Source: Clostridiaceae bacterium
GTDB taxonomy: Bacteria; Bacillota; Clostridia; Saccharofermentanales; UBA5734
Reading direction: 5' to 3'
Length of the DNA: 35,082 nucleotides
Assembly: GCA_012520975.1 (NCBI GenBank)
Contig: JAAYNF010000085.1
Coordinates: 1-35,082 of the forward strand
The position numbers were made by a program, and so were the translations under genes. Numbering within the stretch: the first letter of the stretch is position 1; every line of letters begins with the position of its first letter. This document shows positions 22,876 to 32,196 of the stretch, piece by piece. The notes beneath the pieces are model-generated. The model was not told the origin of the DNA and did no database searches. It saw nothing but the letters and a program-made list of their open reading frames with translations.

Positions 22876-25511
22876 CCGGACTTCCCTCCCGTCTTTTTTG
22901 CTTTTTGATGCAGGTCGTAAAGCAGATTAAGTGCGTCCAGTGGCGTCAAAGCTTGGATATCCAGCGTTTTCAGCCGCTCAAGAATAACGTCCGTTTCCTT
23001 TTTTACCGCAGCGGTGGCAAAAAAGTCAAGCTGGCCCTCCATCGGTCGAGCCGAGCGGCGGATCGTCAACCTTTGCCTACCGACATTATCCACTTCCAAC
23101 TGTGTCAGGATTTCTCTGGCGCGAACCACGACCTCATCCGGAATACCGGCCAATCGTGCCACCTCAACACCGTAGCTCTCATCGGAACCGCCCGGTTTGA
23201 TTTTATATAGAAAGACGATTTCTCCATCAGCTTCCCCGACTTCGACATGATTGTTAAAAACACCGGGCAGGACGGATTCCAGATCGACAAGCTCATGGTA
23301 GTGAGTGGCAAACAATGTGCGACAGCCCAGATTTTGTCGATCCAAAACATACTCGATCACAGCCCAAGCTATGGAAAGTCCGTCATAGGTGCTGGTGCCG
23401 CGGCCGATCTCATCAAGGATAAGCAAACTACGGGGTGTGGCATGATCAAGAATCTGAGCCATCTCATTCATTTCAACCATAAATGTGGACTGCCCCGAGG
23501 CCAAGTCGTCCGAGGCACCGACTCTAGTGAAAATTCGGTCAACCAGACCGATCCGGGCCGCCTGGGCCGGCACAAAACTGCCTGCTTGGGCCAAAAGAAC
23601 GATTTGAGCGGTCTGTCGCATATATGTTGATTTGCCGGCCATGTTAGGACCGGTTAGAATCATAATCCGCTTTTTTTTCAAATCCATTTCCAGATCATTG
23701 GGAACGAAGCGCCCCGGTCCCAAGACCTTTTCCACAACAGGATGCCTGCCTTGGGAAATGATGATCTGTTCCGACAAATCAACTTGGGGCCGGCAATAGT
23801 TTTCCCGTTCAGCCAGTTCGGCTAAACCTGCTACAACGTCCAGCGTGGCAAGGGCTTGGGCCGAGCGTTGCAGACTTCGGATTTTCTGTCCGGCCTGCTC
23901 CCGCAGGTCGCAAAAAATCTCATATTCCATCGCTACAGCCTTTTGTTCGGCACCCAAGATCGTATCTTCCATTTCCTTGAGGGCTTGAGTGATATAGCGT
24001 TCACTGTTGGCCAAGGTTTGCTTTCGGACATAGTCTTCGGGAACCAAGGATAAATTGGCTCGGGTGACCTCAATATAGTAGCCAAACACACGATTGTAGC
24101 CGACCTTCAGACTTTTGATGCCGGTTCGTTCACGCTCGGCCGCCTCCAGTTCCAAGATCCAGTTTTTGCCATCACTGGCCGCCCGTCGAAGCAGATCCAG
24201 TTCCGGATGATATCCTTCCCGAATCAAATTGCCTTCCTTGAGCCCAATTGGCGGTTCTTCGGCCAAAGCATCCGTCAATAGCCGACAAAGTTCTGGAAGC
24301 GGGTCGATCTGACCGGCAAGTTCCAGCAGCCAAGCGTCACGCAACGGTTGTATGGTTTGCATCAGCAGTGGAAGCTTTCCCAGCGTATGAGCCAAGGCAA
24401 GCAGATCACGCGCATTGACCGAGGCCAAGGCAATTTTTCCCGCCAAACGTTCAAGATCGTAAAGGCCGTGGAGAAGTTCACGTAATTCCTGCCTGATCAT
24501 GAACTGCACCTTGAGGTCGGCAACCGCCCCTAAACGCTGCTCAATGTCATGGATGTTTAAAAGAGGCTGCTCCAGCCAACGACGCAACAAACGACCGCCC
24601 ATCGCGGTTATGGTCCGGTCGACGGCCCAAAGTAAACTGCCACGGCGACCACCGTCCCGAATGGTCTGGGTTATCTCTAGGTTGCGTCTGGCAACCGGGT
24701 CCAGATTCATAAATTCCGACAGCTGATAAGGTCTGACCGGCTTCATGTGGCCGGGCCGAACACGTTGGGTTTCTTCCAAATATATTAACAACGCAGCCGC
24801 CGCATGAGCCCAAAGAGGCGGTTGTTCATGGTCCTGCGGAATCTGCTTGTCAACAGAAGCCTCTGAAAAGTCGTCATCAGAACGTACTGTCAACATGATG
24901 TCGTATTTGCTTTTTAGGGTTTGACTGACATCGTCGGTCAAAAAAGCTGAATTGCAAATCAATTCCGAAGGAGCATAGCGGACAATCTCATCCAACAGTT
25001 TGTCGTCTGTCCGACCAACAATCAATGACGTTGCCTCGAATATGCCGGTTGTCAGATCAGCTGCCGCCAAACCATAATAGTTGTTAAGACAATAGACCGC
25101 CAACAGAAAATTGTTCCGATGATCATCCAGCATATTGCCGTCCATAACCGTACCCGGCGTGATCACCCGGACCACTTCGCGACGGACAATTCCCTTAGCC
25201 ACTGCAGGATCTTCGACTTGTTCGCAGATGGCGACCTTATAACCCTTGCCGACCAAACGATTGATATAATTATCGGCAGCATGATACGGTACACCACACA
25301 TGGGCGCTCTTTCTGCCTGACCGCAATCCCGACCGGTCAAGGTCAGTTCCAATTCCCGTGAGGCGGTTACGGCATCTTCAAAGAACATTTCATAAAAGTC
25401 ACCCAGCCGGAAGAACAAGATGCAGTCCGGCCACCGTTCCTTCTGTTCGACATATTGTTGCATCATCGGTGTTATTTTAGTCGGATCCAGGTCGCTCAGC
25501 TTCATACTCAT
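22872..25511 (-). CDS. mutS: DNA mismatch repair protein MutS
   Basis: An 879-residue mismatch sensor. The N-terminal mismatch-binding domain has the Phe-X-Glu wedge in RLGDFYEMFFEDA (F39-Y40-E41). Connector, lever and clamp domains follow. The ABC-type ATPase has GPNMAGKSTYMRQ (from about G621), the signature region DDLASGQSTFMVEM, and LILDEIGRGTSTYDG. It starts MTPMMQQY-like as usual for the family and overlaps miaB and mutL by four bases on each side. The first Met is used, though Met3 is equally possible. Confidence 0.97.
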   Translation of the reverse strand: MSMKLSDLDPTKITPMMQQYVEQKERWPDCILFFRLGDFYEMFFEDAVTASRELELTLTGRDCGQAERAPMCGVPYHAADNYINRLVGKGYKVAICEQVEDPAVAKGIVRREVVRVITPGTVMDGNMLDDHRNNFLLAVYCLNNYYGLAAADLTTGIFEATSLIVGRTDDKLLDEIVRYAPSELICNSAFLTDDVSQTLKSKYDIMLTVRSDDDFSEASVDKQIPQDHEQPPLWAHAAAALLIYLEETQRVRPGHMKPVRPYQLSEFMNLDPVARRNLEITQTIRDGGRRGSLLWAVDRTITAMGGRLLRRWLEQPLLNIHDIEQRLGAVADLKVQFMIRQELRELLHGLYDLERLAGKIALASVNARDLLALAHTLGKLPLLMQTIQPLRDAWLLELAGQIDPLPELCRLLTDALAEEPPIGLKEGNLIREGYHPELDLLRRAASDGKNWILELEAAERERTGIKSLKVGYNRVFGYYIEVTRANLSLVPEDYVRKQTLANSERYITQALKEMEDTILGAEQKAVAMEYEIFCDLREQAGQKIRSLQRSAQALATLDVVAGLAELAERENYCRPQVDLSEQIIISQGRHPVVEKVLGPGRFVPNDLEMDLKKKRIMILTGPNMAGKSTYMRQTAQIVLLAQAGSFVPAQAARIGLVDRIFTRVGASDDLASGQSTFMVEMNEMAQILDHATPRSLLILDEIGRGTSTYDGLSIAWAVIEYVLDRQNLGCRTLFATHYHELVDLESVLPGVFNNHVEVGEADGEIVFLYKIKPGGSDESYGVEVARLAGIPDEVVVRAREILTQLEVDNVGRQRLTIRRSARPMEGQLDFFATAAVKKETDVILERLKTLDIQALTPLDALNLLYDLHQKAKKTGGKSG

Positions 25512-26992
25512 AACAGCAGCATCTCCATCTCCCCTTCAATGGAAAATGTTTTGGCCCGGCACAAATGGACCTTTGCCAGGTGGCCTTCCAGCGCACGACC
25601 ATTCGGTTGATCATTGTTCAAACGATACGGCTCCGGTAACATATTTAAATCCGGAATGCGAAAATTAATCAATTTATTACAGGCGGTGCGACCGCTAAGA
25701 ATTGCGGCGTCGGTTTGGCTTGGACCTTCGATCAAAACCTCAACCTTCCGGCCGATCATGGCTTGATTGGATTCAAGACTGTGTCTGTTTTGTAATTCCA
25801 ACAACCGTCTGAAGCGCTCACTCATAACGGCTTCCGGAATTCGGCCGGGCATCTTGGCGGCCGGAGTGCCGGAACGCTGAGAATATTGGAATGTAAAAGC
25901 GCTGTCGAAACGGACTATATTCATCAAATCCAGCGTTTGGGCAAAATCATCTTCCTGTTCTCCTGGAAAGCCGACAATAATATCGGTGGATATCGTAAGA
26001 CCCGGCCGCAAAGCTCTTGCCCGCTGCACGATATCAATAAATTGCTCTCGGCTATAGTGTCGATTCATCCTTTCAAGAATGCGATTGCTGCCCGATTGGA
26101 TCGGCAAATGCAAATGAGATTCGATGTTTTTATACCGTGCAATGGTTTCCAGCAAACGATTGGAAATGTCCTTTGGATGGGATGTCATAAAGCGAATCCG
26201 ATAAATCCCGGTTTCGGCAACCGCCGCCAGCAACCGGGCAAAATCAGCCGGCCGATCGGATCGGTTCTCCAGATCCTTGCCGTAGGAATTAACATTTTGT
26301 CCCAACAGCATAACTTCTTGATAACCATCGGCGACCGCCGCCCTGACCTCAGCCAGAACCTCTTCCGGCTGTCGGCTGCGTTCCCTGCCACGAGTGTAAG
26401 GAACGATGCAATATGTGCAGTAATTATTACAGCCATACATAATGGAGACCAAAGCCCTGAATTTCCTTGAACGCAGGATCGGCAGGCCTTCGGCCAATGT
26501 ATCTTGATCGCCGACCGAGTAAAGTTTTTTTTGATGATACAAGCATGTATAGAGCATCTCCGGTAATTTATGGATATCCTGCGGGCCGAAAACCAAGTTG
26601 ACAAAAGGATAACTGTGTTTGATTCGCTCCACATGCGCCGATTGTTTCATCATGCAACCGCAGATGGCGATAAGCAGATCCGGATTATCTTTTTTTTGCT
26701 GTTTTAACCGGCCAAGGTTGCCAAACAATCGATTGTCGGCATTTTCTCGGACACTGCAGGTGTTTAAAATGATCAAATTAGCATCCGATAGGGTCTCCGC
26801 CGGCAAAAAACCCATCTGATGTAATTGTCCGGCTAACTTTTCACTGTCATTTTCATTTAACTGACAACCATACGTCCGAATCGAATATCGAATCACCGGA
26901 TTATCACCGGCGTTTTGACTCCTATGATCAAGACGAATCTGTTCGACAAAGTGATTTTGGCGCTCGATTTCTAAACGATCAATGATTTGCAT
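25508..26992 (-). CDS. miaB: tRNA-2-methylthio-N6-dimethylallyladenosine synthase MiaB
   Basis: A 494-residue radical-SAM methylthiotransferase that turns i6A37 into ms2i6A37. The UPF0004 domain holds the auxiliary cluster cysteines (TYGCQLNENDS, LNTCSVRENA, CGCMMKQ). The radical-SAM site is MYGCNNYCTYCIVPYTRGRE. The C-terminal TRAM domain includes KVEVLIEGPS. The N-terminus has about 35 extra residues before the family core. Only a weak ribosome binding site (AAAAAAG) precedes the ATG, so the start is less sure than the rest. It depends on the Fe-S machinery encoded at 7380-9046 in the same window. Overlaps mutS by ATGA. Confidence 0.95.
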   Translation of the reverse strand: MQIIDRLEIERQNHFVEQIRLDHRSQNAGDNPVIRYSIRTYGCQLNENDSEKLAGQLHQMGFLPAETLSDANLIILNTCSVRENADNRLFGNLGRLKQQKKDNPDLLIAICGCMMKQSAHVERIKHSYPFVNLVFGPQDIHKLPEMLYTCLYHQKKLYSVGDQDTLAEGLPILRSRKFRALVSIMYGCNNYCTYCIVPYTRGRERSRQPEEVLAEVRAAVADGYQEVMLLGQNVNSYGKDLENRSDRPADFARLLAAVAETGIYRIRFMTSHPKDISNRLLETIARYKNIESHLHLPIQSGSNRILERMNRHYSREQFIDIVQRARALRPGLTISTDIIVGFPGEQEDDFAQTLDLMNIVRFDSAFTFQYSQRSGTPAAKMPGRIPEAVMSERFRRLLELQNRHSLESNQAMIGRKVEVLIEGPSQTDAAILSGRTACNKLINFRIPDLNMLPEPYRLNNDQPNGRALEGHLAKVHLCRAKTFSIEGEMEMLLL

Positions 26993-27019
26993 TCTTTTTT
27001 ATCCAGTCTTTGACGGAAA

Positions 27020-27649
27020 TTATATCACAGACAATTCGGTCGTGCCATCAGGCCCAAGCAGCCGGATCTTGTCGGTAGGTAAAATGGGATTGGCGAAAAG
27101 TCTGGCGACCAAAGATAAACGCCGGGCGGTAGCCAGAATCAACAAATTCACATCTTTCGTGGGCGAATTAAAAATCATCATGATCAGAGCATGGTTGCGA
27201 CCAGCCGGATCATGTTGATCCATCTTTTCCTGTATATCGGCAAAGGAGAGAGCTTTGCTTAGTTCCAATAAATCAGCCAATAGACCGCCGCTCAGCCTAG
27301 GAACTTGGCGTGAGTTGAGCAGGAGAATTTTTTCTATCGTCGTCAGGGGTATTGACAGCTGGCCATATTCGGTTTCCAGCAACATTTGGCTGTTGGTCAA
27401 AAACAGATTTCCCTCGGTCGCAAATGGCAACGGCACCCCTCCATAATGATAAACATGCAAGCCCCATCTGGCCTGTAGTTGACGTCCGCGACGACGCAGC
27501 ATATCGGAACGCCGCTGATTAATAAAGCCAAGAGCAAAAAGGCCGAACAACCCTCCAAAGGCCAGAGCTACGCAAACCCAAGCAGGAATCGAACCCATAA
27601 AAAACAAGGAAATCGCACAGATTATAATCAGCAAAAACGCCAACGCCAT
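27020..27649 (-). CDS. Two-TM membrane protein of unknown function upstream of miaB
   Basis: 209 residues, family not recognised. Two hydrophobic helices (about 2-19 and 22-43) are followed by a basic loop (QRRSDMLRRRGRQ) and a ~150-residue soluble part. The stretch GNLFLTNSQMLLETEYGQLSIPLTTIEKILLL resembles the strand pattern of small PH/GRAM-like domains, but that is only an impression. GGAG precedes the ATG at good distance. It ends 27 bp before miaB and is probably the first gene of the miaB-mutS-mutL-miaA transcript; its 5' region has weak promoter candidates (TAGAAT, TATAAA). Confidence 0.7.
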   Translation of the reverse strand: MALAFLLIIICAISLFFMGSIPAWVCVALAFGGLFGLFALGFINQRRSDMLRRRGRQLQARWGLHVYHYGGVPLPFATEGNLFLTNSQMLLETEYGQLSIPLTTIEKILLLNSRQVPRLSGGLLADLLELSKALSFADIQEKMDQHDPAGRNHALIMMIFNSPTKDVNLLILATARRLSLVARLFANPILPTDKIRLLGPDGTTELSVI

Positions 27650-27731
27650 TATTACGCTCCAATTCGATGTTTTATACCCAAAATTCTACCATTTGTTTCA
27701 GGACTTGTAAGCCCATGTGCATACGAGACCT

Positions 27732-28562
27732 TTAGCCGGCATAAAGTTTGGCGATGATCCAGCGCGCCAATCTGACCGGCAGCAGCCTGGCAGCCAACGC
27801 GTAGAGTTTGTATATAAAGCCGCAGGTCACTTGCACAGGAGGATTTCTTCGCAGCATGTGACGAACAATGATGCGGGCAACCTGATCCGAGCTCATCCCG
27901 TTTTGTTCATCCTGCTCCATCCGCAGAAGCGACCGCTCGCATCGCAAGGAATACTCAGATTGCAATGCGCGCTGTGACACGATTCTGGCCTTTGTAAATC
28001 CTGTTTGAGTATCGCCCGGCTGAACGATCATGCAGCGTATACCGTATGGACGAACTTCGTCGTCCAGAGCCAGAGTCAGGCCTGCCAGAGCAGCCTTGCT
28101 GGCCGAGTAATATGCTTGAAACGGAATCGGCAGGAAACCGGCAACCGAACCGATATTGACAACCAGGCCGGAACGCTGCTTTCGCATTTGTTCCAGAACA
28201 ACCGGCAGCAAACTGATCGAACCAAAAAAGTTCGTTTCCATTTGGCTGCGGGCCTCCTCATGGGTTGTGTTCTCGACCGGCCCGGCGATGCCGAATCCGG
28301 CCGCCTGAACCAAGATATCAAGCCGACCCTCTTCCGCCACGATCTTTTCCACGACCCGTTTGCCTTGATCGGGGGAATGCACATCCAACCGTACCGTGCG
28401 CATCCAACGCTCCGGCGCGGTCTTGTCATTGTCAGGATCGTCAAAAAAGTCGGCCAGACTGCGTGACGCCGTGTAAACACGAATGCCGCGCCGCCCCAAT
28501 TCATAGGCGATTGACCTGCCGATCCCTGAACTACCGCCGGTAATCAGTGCGATTGGTATCAT
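27732..28562 (-). CDS. Short-chain dehydrogenase/reductase
   Basis: A 276-residue classical SDR oxidoreductase. The cofactor motif is TGGSSGIG near the N-terminus, with QAAGFG in place of NNAG, the catalytic Ser in NIGSVAGF and the active-site YYSASK. The arginine-rich region after the second strand (TASRS) suggests NADP(H). The C-terminal ~40 residues are hydrophobic and basic, as in microsomal-type SDRs that associate with membranes. GGGAGG supports ATG 28562 over the track's 28580. It starts 32 bp after the pyrE-like gene, so it is probably the last gene of the pyr transcript, although no pyrimidine link is obvious. Confidence 0.87.
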   Translation of the reverse strand: MIPIALITGGSSGIGRSIAYELGRRGIRVYTASRSLADFFDDPDNDKTAPERWMRTVRLDVHSPDQGKRVVEKIVAEEGRLDILVQAAGFGIAGPVENTTHEEARSQMETNFFGSISLLPVVLEQMRKQRSGLVVNIGSVAGFLPIPFQAYYSASKAALAGLTLALDDEVRPYGIRCMIVQPGDTQTGFTKARIVSQRALQSEYSLRCERSLLRMEQDEQNGMSSDQVARIIVRHMLRRNPPVQVTCGFIYKLYALAARLLPVRLARWIIAKLYAG

Positions 28563-28594
28563 GTTTCTTCCTCCCTGCATAACTTCCTAAAATC

Positions 28595-29482
28595 CTATTG
28601 TTTCTGTTTTTGCCCATCTGTTCCACTTTGTCCGGCATATCCTTTTTCTATACAGCGCAAAGCCCTTTCCTTGTTCCGCCCACCAAGAGCAATCTGTTGC
28701 TCGAGAAATGTCGGGTGCTCATGCAGAAAATGGTCCATGAAATCACGGGGACTGGTCATAAAGCGATCGATCATGGCAAACTGGTCGGAACTGATTTGAC
28801 CAGCATTCAGGGCCTGCACAAAAAATCGACGATCGATCTGCACCAATGCCTTTAAGATCACGTTATTTTCGGCCAGCCATTCCCGACCGCCTTGGTTGCG
28901 ATCGATGACCGTCACGGTCTGTTGCATATTCGCACCGGCACGGCGGACAGAAGGCAGCCAAACTCGTTGATAGCTGGACGCTTCGGTTACCAGATCCGCC
29001 ACGTGCAATACTTGACTGCCGGTCAGGACTCCCGCATCGACCAAAAGATTCTTGGTAAAATGATCTTGACTGAGAATCATTGTGCCATTTTTCAAGATGC
29101 TCAAATGAGGTTTGCCCAACAAATTGGCAACCTGGACGGAAAAAAAGAAATCCCGGCGCTCACCGCCGGAGACAATATCAAATGAGTCGGCCGGATAAGA
29201 TCGAGCCAGCAGATCGCAGACTCTTTTAAAGGCCGGAACATGGTTGTATTGTTTTGTGACGGCTAAGCTTATTTGCGGTGGTAAAAAAAGCGGTTCATCC
29301 GCCAGCGATTCAATCAACGCCAGCAGATCATTGGCACTGGTTTCGCTGCCATACAAGAAATGTGTATTGATGTAATATGGCCCCAGCGTCCCCGATGTAT
29401 ACCAAAAAGGCTGACCAGGTGGACAGACTCGGATTGCCTGAGTCTCAAACAACCACCGAATGATTGATTTTTGGTCGGTCAC
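28595..29482 (-). CDS. pyrE: Long, divergent orotate phosphoribosyltransferase-like protein
   Basis: A 295-residue type I phosphoribosyltransferase-fold protein at the pyrE position of the pyr operon. It shares FWYTSGTLGPYYINTHFL, VSGGERRDFFFS and KPHLSILKNG with OPRT-like proteins. Where OPRT has the PRPP loop VEDVxTTG, this has VADLVTEASS (about 162-171), losing one acidic residue and the Thr-Thr-Gly. It is ~90 residues longer than normal PyrE (about 210), most of it after VTVIDRNQGG. GTG 29482 is preferred because AGAGG sits 8 bases upstream; the track's GTG 29491 overlaps that site. It may be a lineage-specific working OPRT or a non-catalytic relative. Confidence 0.72.
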   Translation of the reverse strand: MTDQKSIIRWLFETQAIRVCPPGQPFWYTSGTLGPYYINTHFLYGSETSANDLLALIESLADEPLFLPPQISLAVTKQYNHVPAFKRVCDLLARSYPADSFDIVSGGERRDFFFSVQVANLLGKPHLSILKNGTMILSQDHFTKNLLVDAGVLTGSQVLHVADLVTEASSYQRVWLPSVRRAGANMQQTVTVIDRNQGGREWLAENNVILKALVQIDRRFFVQALNAGQISSDQFAMIDRFMTSPRDFMDHFLHEHPTFLEQQIALGGRNKERALRCIEKGYAGQSGTDGQKQKQ

Positions 29483-29527
29483 GAAAAACACCTCTTATTG
29501 TTCCCATAGTATCAATCTAGCATAGGA

Positions 29528-30445
29528 TCAGCCATTCCACAATTCCAACGTACCTGTGTACTGACCGACCTCGGAGACACCGTCCAGCTCCATGATCGCC
29601 CGAATTTCATCTATGATGTCTTGACATGCAGTCGGCTTGATGAGATTTGCTGTGCCGACCTCAACGGCGGTAGCGCCGGCAATCATAAATTCCAACACAT
29701 CATTGCCGCTCATAATGCCACCCACGCCGACAATGGGGATACTGACCGCTCGGTAAGTTTCGGCAACCATCCGCAAAGCGATCGGTTTGATCGCGGGACC
29801 TGACAAACCACCGATGTTGTTGCGCAGGATCGGCCGACGCAGTTTTCGATCAATCGCTATCCCCAGCAACGTGTTAATCAACACAACGGCGTCAGCGCCC
29901 CCGGACTCAGCTGCTCTGGCCATATCAGCAATGGAGGTTACATTTGGTGTCAATTTTGCCCATAGGGGTTTCTTGGTCACTTGCCGGGCGGCGGCCACCA
30001 GCTTTTCGATCATTTCCGGATTGCTTCCGATCAGCATACAACCTTCCTTAACATTTGGGCAGGATAAATTCAACTCGATGGCGTCGACCGACGTTGCATC
30101 CAAACGACGACACATTTCCAGATATTCCTCGGGATCGTTGCCGGCGATATTGACGATAATTCGGCAGCCCAAATCGATCATAAAGGGTAATTCATTCGCC
30201 AAAAATGAGGTGAAACCGGGATTTTGCAGACCGACACTGTTCAACATACCACTTGCCGTTTCGGCCACGCGAGGCGCGGGATTACCATCTCTGGGCAACA
30301 AGGTCAGACCTTTGGAACAAATTCCGCCGATTCGGCCAAGGTTCTGAAAATTCCGCATCTCGCGTCCGAAACCAAACGTGCCGGAAGCCGCAATTACCGG
30401 ATTGGCAAACGGAATATTGCCTACGCAAACCGTTAAATCTGCCAT
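29528..30445 (-). CDS. pyrD: Dihydroorotate dehydrogenase, class 1B catalytic subunit
   Basis: A 305-residue FMN TIM-barrel enzyme that oxidises dihydroorotate to orotate. It shows ANPVIAASGTFGFG, NSVGLQNPG, IELNLSCPNVKEG with the class 1 catalytic cysteine, AKLTPNV, NNIGGLSGPAIKPIAL and PIVGVGGI. Presence of pyrK immediately upstream marks it as the NAD-dependent class 1B (PyrDB) enzyme. GGAGG lies 7 bases before the ATG, inside the end of pyrK (13-base overlap). A ~45-bp gap separates it from the pyrE-like gene. Confidence 0.95.
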   Translation of the reverse strand: MADLTVCVGNIPFANPVIAASGTFGFGREMRNFQNLGRIGGICSKGLTLLPRDGNPAPRVAETASGMLNSVGLQNPGFTSFLANELPFMIDLGCRIIVNIAGNDPEEYLEMCRRLDATSVDAIELNLSCPNVKEGCMLIGSNPEMIEKLVAAARQVTKKPLWAKLTPNVTSIADMARAAESGGADAVVLINTLLGIAIDRKLRRPILRNNIGGLSGPAIKPIALRMVAETYRAVSIPIVGVGGIMSGNDVLEFMIAGATAVEVGTANLIKPTACQDIIDEIRAIMELDGVSEVGQYTGTLELWNG

Positions 30446-31230
30446 TCAACCACCTCCGCATTGAAAACCGGTCCTTCGGTACAGCAACGCTGATATTCGG
30501 CTCCTTGCTCATCACCACGTTTGATCTTGCAGGCACAAACCAGACACACCCCAATGCCGCAAGCCATACGTTCTTCCAAGGAAACTTGACACGAAATGCC
30601 GTATTCATCAGCCAGTGCGGCAACAGATGCCATCATTTTTTCCGGTCCGCAGGTCAAAATCCGTGTTTCCGGAACCAACGGCAGTTTCGCAAGCAGATCG
30701 TCAAGCGCCGCCACGGCGTGACCGGAAAAATCCATATCGTCGCCCTCTTCTGAAGCAAATAATGTTTGGCAGGTCAACGCTTTATATTGATCGGTCAGAA
30801 AACTGTCGCCTAGGGACCGGTAACCGCAAACCGCAATCCCCTCGAGATCGCGAGCCTGACAAACTTTTTGGACAAAATACAGAGGAAAAACACCGGTTCC
30901 GCCACCTACGGTAATGACCCGGCGAGCGCCTTCCAGATTAAAGCCTCGGCCAAGAGGACCCAAAAGGGATAAGATGTCGCCTTTTTTTCGCTTGGCGAGA
31001 AAGCGGGTGCCCTCTCCCGCTATCCGTATGCCCAACTGGATACTGCCTCTTGCCGGATCGGCATTCATAATGCCGATGGGCCGGCGGAGAAACTGATTGC
31101 TGGTCAGGTTGACAAATTGACCCGGATAGGCGATTTGAGCGATAGCCGGAGCCTCTAGGGTCAGAACCACCGTCTGGCCGTTTATGCTTTCATGATCAAT
31201 AATCGGACAGTTGAACTCAATTGTTCGCAT
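30433..31230 (-). CDS. pyrK: Dihydroorotate dehydrogenase electron-transfer subunit
   Basis: A 265-residue FAD and [2Fe-2S] protein that passes electrons from PyrD to NAD+. It has an N-terminal FAD-binding barrel (PGQFVNL, FLRRPIGI), the nucleotide-binding motif VGGGTGVFPLYFV, and the C-terminal cluster cysteines in ERMACGIGVCLVCACK and YQRCCTEGPVF. AGGAG is 6 bases before ATG 31230; the track's TTG at 31236 touches that site. It forms a heterotetramer with PyrD by family knowledge. Confidence 0.95.
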   Translation of the reverse strand: MRTIEFNCPIIDHESINGQTVVLTLEAPAIAQIAYPGQFVNLTSNQFLRRPIGIMNADPARGSIQLGIRIAGEGTRFLAKRKKGDILSLLGPLGRGFNLEGARRVITVGGGTGVFPLYFVQKVCQARDLEGIAVCGYRSLGDSFLTDQYKALTCQTLFASEEGDDMDFSGHAVAALDDLLAKLPLVPETRILTCGPEKMMASVAALADEYGISCQVSLEERMACGIGVCLVCACKIKRGDEQGAEYQRCCTEGPVFNAEVVEWQI

Positions 31231-31254
31231 TTTCAACTCCTATTCTGAGATCTG

Positions 31255-32196
31255 TCATTTTGCTCTTTTTTCTAGGGCCTGTCGCAATTTTGCTTTCATC
31301 AACAGGGCTTCTCGCCTGGCGGCTATGGCAAATTCTCCATGAGCCATTTGTTGCGTCTTCCAGGCCAGCATGATGCTGCGGGACGCATTAACAATGGCTC
31401 CGCGACCATCCGAACTAAAACTGCTGATCGCATCATCGGCGCTTGCTCCTTGCGCGCCATAACCGGGCACGAGAATAAAAGACTTCGGCATCAACTTGCG
31501 AAGTTTGGCTGCCTGAAGCGGCCATGTGGCTCCAACCACGGCTCCGACCGACGAGTAACCGCATGCGCCGATCAAATCATCGCCCCACTCTGCTACTTTT
31601 GCCGCCATGGCCTCATAAACAGTCCTGCCGTCCGAAAGGATTAAATCCTGTACATCCCCTGCGGATGGATTGGAAGTGCGTACCAAAACAAAAATGCCTT
31701 TCCCTTTTTTCCGGCAGACCGCAATAAAGGGTTTGATCCCGTCCAGACCAAGATAGGCGTTAACGGTCAGGGCATCCGCGTCAAACATCGGAGCGGAGCT
31801 GTCGTCGGGCAAAAGATTTTCGCCAAGCCAAGCTGAGGCATAAGCATCGGCGGTACTGCCGATGTCGTTCCGTTTACCATCGGCAATCACCAGCATACCC
31901 GCCTTACCGGCATACTGTATGGTCCGTTGCAAAGCTCTCATACCGTGGGAACCGTATTTTTCATAATAGGCAAGCTGCGGCTTAACTGCCGGAACGATAT
32001 CGGCTACATGATCAATTAAACGTTTGTTGAATTCGTAGATCGCCAAGCTGGCGGACAAAACAGGATCATCACATTGTTTGCCGAAATAGTCCACGATATC
32101 TTGAGGAATATATTCCAGTACCGGATCCAATCCGATCACAGTCGGATTGCCGGTCTGGCTAATCTTCTGTTCCAACCGATCTGCGAAATTATTCAT
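31255..32196 (-). CDS. pyrF: Orotidine-5'-phosphate decarboxylase, type 2 (long form)
   Basis: A 313-residue OMP decarboxylase, the last step to UMP. It belongs to the long subfamily: TVIGLDPVLEYIP, VKPQLAYYEKYG, the catalytic IADGKRNDIGSTA, VNAYLGLDGIKPF, and ILVPGYGAQGA near the phosphate-binding end. GGGAGG precedes its ATG within the last codons of pyrC (8-base overlap). In many clostridia this long PyrF replaces the short ~240-residue form. Confidence 0.95.
   Translation of the reverse strand: MNNFADRLEQKISQTGNPTVIGLDPVLEYIPQDIVDYFGKQCDDPVLSASLAIYEFNKRLIDHVADIVPAVKPQLAYYEKYGSHGMRALQRTIQYAGKAGMLVIADGKRNDIGSTADAYASAWLGENLLPDDSSAPMFDADALTVNAYLGLDGIKPFIAVCRKKGKGIFVLVRTSNPSAGDVQDLILSDGRTVYEAMAAKVAEWGDDLIGACGYSSVGAVVGATWPLQAAKLRKLMPKSFILVPGYGAQGASADDAISSFSSDGRGAIVNASRSIMLAWKTQQMAHGEFAIAARREALLMKAKLRQALEKRAK

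Noticed and set aside
25886-26470. 194-aa plus-strand ORF inside miaB
   Set aside because: Antisense shadow of the miaB radical-SAM region; low-complexity, no family features.
29787-30347. 186-aa plus-strand ORF inside pyrD
   Set aside because: Antisense shadow of pyrD, which is secure by motifs and operon position.
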